Below are positions 62,541 to 64,000 of a stretch of DNA of 64,000 bases, piece by piece; within the stretch, counting starts at the first letter, position 1; every line of letters starts with the position of its first letter. The translations under genes were made by a program, and so were the position numbers. The notes under the pieces are model-generated. The model was not told the origin of the DNA, did no database searches, and saw only the letters and a list, made by a program, of their open reading frames with translations. This DNA comes from Phoronis australis (Eukaryota > Phoronida > Phoronidae), in assembly GCA_002633005.1 (NCBI GenBank), contig NMRA01000350.1, forward strand, positions 67,642 to 131,641, written 5' to 3'.

Positions 62541-64000
62541 CAGATTTTTATGAAATTTGGTAAATAGATTTCTATTAAAGAAACAATGACATTGTATCGT
62601 TTTCTGATGGAGTGGAGTTTTTGCGCCATCTATTGGCTATTTTTATGAAACAAATAAACAACCCTAGAATCACACCATTTGCGGTGCATTTGTGGGCGCA
62701 TTTCAACGCTCCGCGTTGCTCTTTTTCATATACATGTATAAGCCGCCCGTTTCTCAAAGTATGTCCGGCCGCTATTTTGCTAGTTGGGTACTAGAACAGC
62801 AAATCTGTACCCTTGGGCTTACTTTCAGAAATTCTCCGTTCTGACTAAACTGTATAAGTCTGTGTACTGAAGCATGTTCGTGCTTTGAACAGTTCAACGC
62901 AAGGTCTCATCTGGAATAGCATAGGTTTATTCAATAATCGCTTGTTATAAATCTAGCGTAGACTTTGAAAAGGTGTCATTTTTTATTTTGCTCGTGAAAA
63001 TATTTATTTACATCACCTTCTCTATAAGATTAGCACGAGTGTCTTCAATACGTATCAGATTATCGGTTGTCTTGGTGGATGGGTGCAACGGAGTGAATGG
63101 GAACCTGGATACGGTTTCCGAAGGATGTGCTTTTATTTCTAAATACAGTATCTAGTTACTTTTCAGGGTATTTTCTTCCTTATCGTAAAATCTAGAAATC
63201 TGATAGCCACACAAGTCTCCATAAATTCGAAATTTCCTAAACATAGCAGCATCGGTTTCATCATTCAAATATACATAGGAAACAAGATTGAGATTGAGTT
63301 GAATTGGTCAAATTTGAAATGGCTGTCCATCATTAGGGTTTGGCTCGCCATAATGCACAAGTTATGTTCTTCGTGGGTAATGACACAGAAAGGAAAAATT
63401 CGAAAAACATGCGTTGAACAGAAACTTGAGGTCTAGTTTCCAAATTGGATCTTCTGACAGCTAAATGGAAGAAGTACAGTTTTAAAAAATATAAATTATG
63501 ATCCTGAAGTTGCATCCGATTGCGTTTGTCGATCGAAAAAGTTTCGTTCGGCCGTTGTAGCAAATTATCGGCTGTTATTCTTGCCGGTACGACCACTTCA
63601 GTGTTAATAATTGATCTTAGTCTTGTATGTTATTAATTGCAACATACACACACGGGCACGCGTCCAGTACCGCACTTTGAACCAAGGAGCCTGACTCTGC
63701 AGCGCCGGTCATTTGATCCTCAAGTTACTATGAGAGGAGAAACTCGAAACATGATTATACGTTGTTTTAAAATGATAAGCGCCTTGCAGTCTTGGTCTGG
63801 ACTCTACACTAACGATCTGGTCTTTTCACCATTTCAGGTTATCATTCTAGCAGTCTTTTATGAATCGCTCATTTCATTTACATTAATGTCTAGATAGAAG
63901 AAATGTTCACTCAGTGGTTTCCGAAAAAATGCCACCTCACATTGCGACCTCTTTGGCGGACCAAAATGTGCATTTTATGAAAAAACAGGAAGGCTGATGT
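62541..64000. other. Window end, nothing recognised
   Basis: No exon, RNA gene or clear repeat seen. If the collagen gene's first exons or its promoter are in this stretch, they are not recognisable to me. Confidence 0.4.

Noticed and set aside
1-64000. CRISPR arrays, operons, rRNA genes or a bacterial defence system
   Set aside because: No regularly spaced repeats with unique spacers, no polycistronic gene runs and no rRNA-like sequence; the intron structure is eukaryotic.

Overview
This is animal nuclear DNA. The genes are split by consensus GT-AG introns, coding exons are sparse, and the spaces between them are AT-rich and full of small DNA transposons and microsatellites. The two recognisable genes are a chitin-binding-domain chitinase and a type IV collagen. 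The repeat style (many short inverted-repeat elements, hAT, pogo and THAP relics) also suggests a marine invertebrate, such as an invertebrate deuterostome or a lophotrochozoan. I cannot name the species. Single N bases at 26960, 32301 and 44141 each sit between two nearly identical copies of the same segment. That is the mark of unmerged contig or haplotype overlaps, not of real tandem duplication.

Layout. Positions 1-18049 hold no gene I recognise. They contain MITEs, a repeat array (2750-3890), a perfect hairpin (5534-5594), a 2.4 kb hAT-type element with a decayed transposase (6380-8804) and a decayed pogo/Tigger transposase (14498-15300). Positions 18050-25400 (+) hold nine exons of a secreted GH18 chitinase with a Thr/Arg/Pro-rich linker and a C-terminal CBM14 chitin-binding domain; the signal-peptide exon was not found. 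Its last two exons appear again at 26961-27663 because of the artefactual overlap.

Positions 30866-60878 (-) hold 18 exons of a type IV collagen alpha chain, closest to the alpha2 type. They join in frame to 1296 residues plus a stop: a long Gly-X-Y helix and a complete 12-cysteine NC1 domain in three exons. The 5' end (signal peptide and 7S cysteines) lies beyond the recognisable exons, probably past 64000. The two genes converge tail to tail. Collagen introns contain a decayed duplicate collagen exon (36536-36869), a tRNA-like sequence (38102-38175), a large microsatellite (45780-46255), two copies of a THAP-bearing element with TTAA at its ends (34169-35595 and 50423-52132) and a 4.7 kb AT-rich element with about 50 bp terminal inverted repeats (52179-56921).

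How the genes relate: the chitinase would act outside the cell on chitin (digestion, immunity or remodelling), and the collagen would form the basement-membrane network. Nothing suggests they work together; they are simply neighbours. I found no operon, CRISPR array, rRNA or obviously new multigene system. The most unusual material is the transposon content of the collagen introns and the decayed collagen exon.
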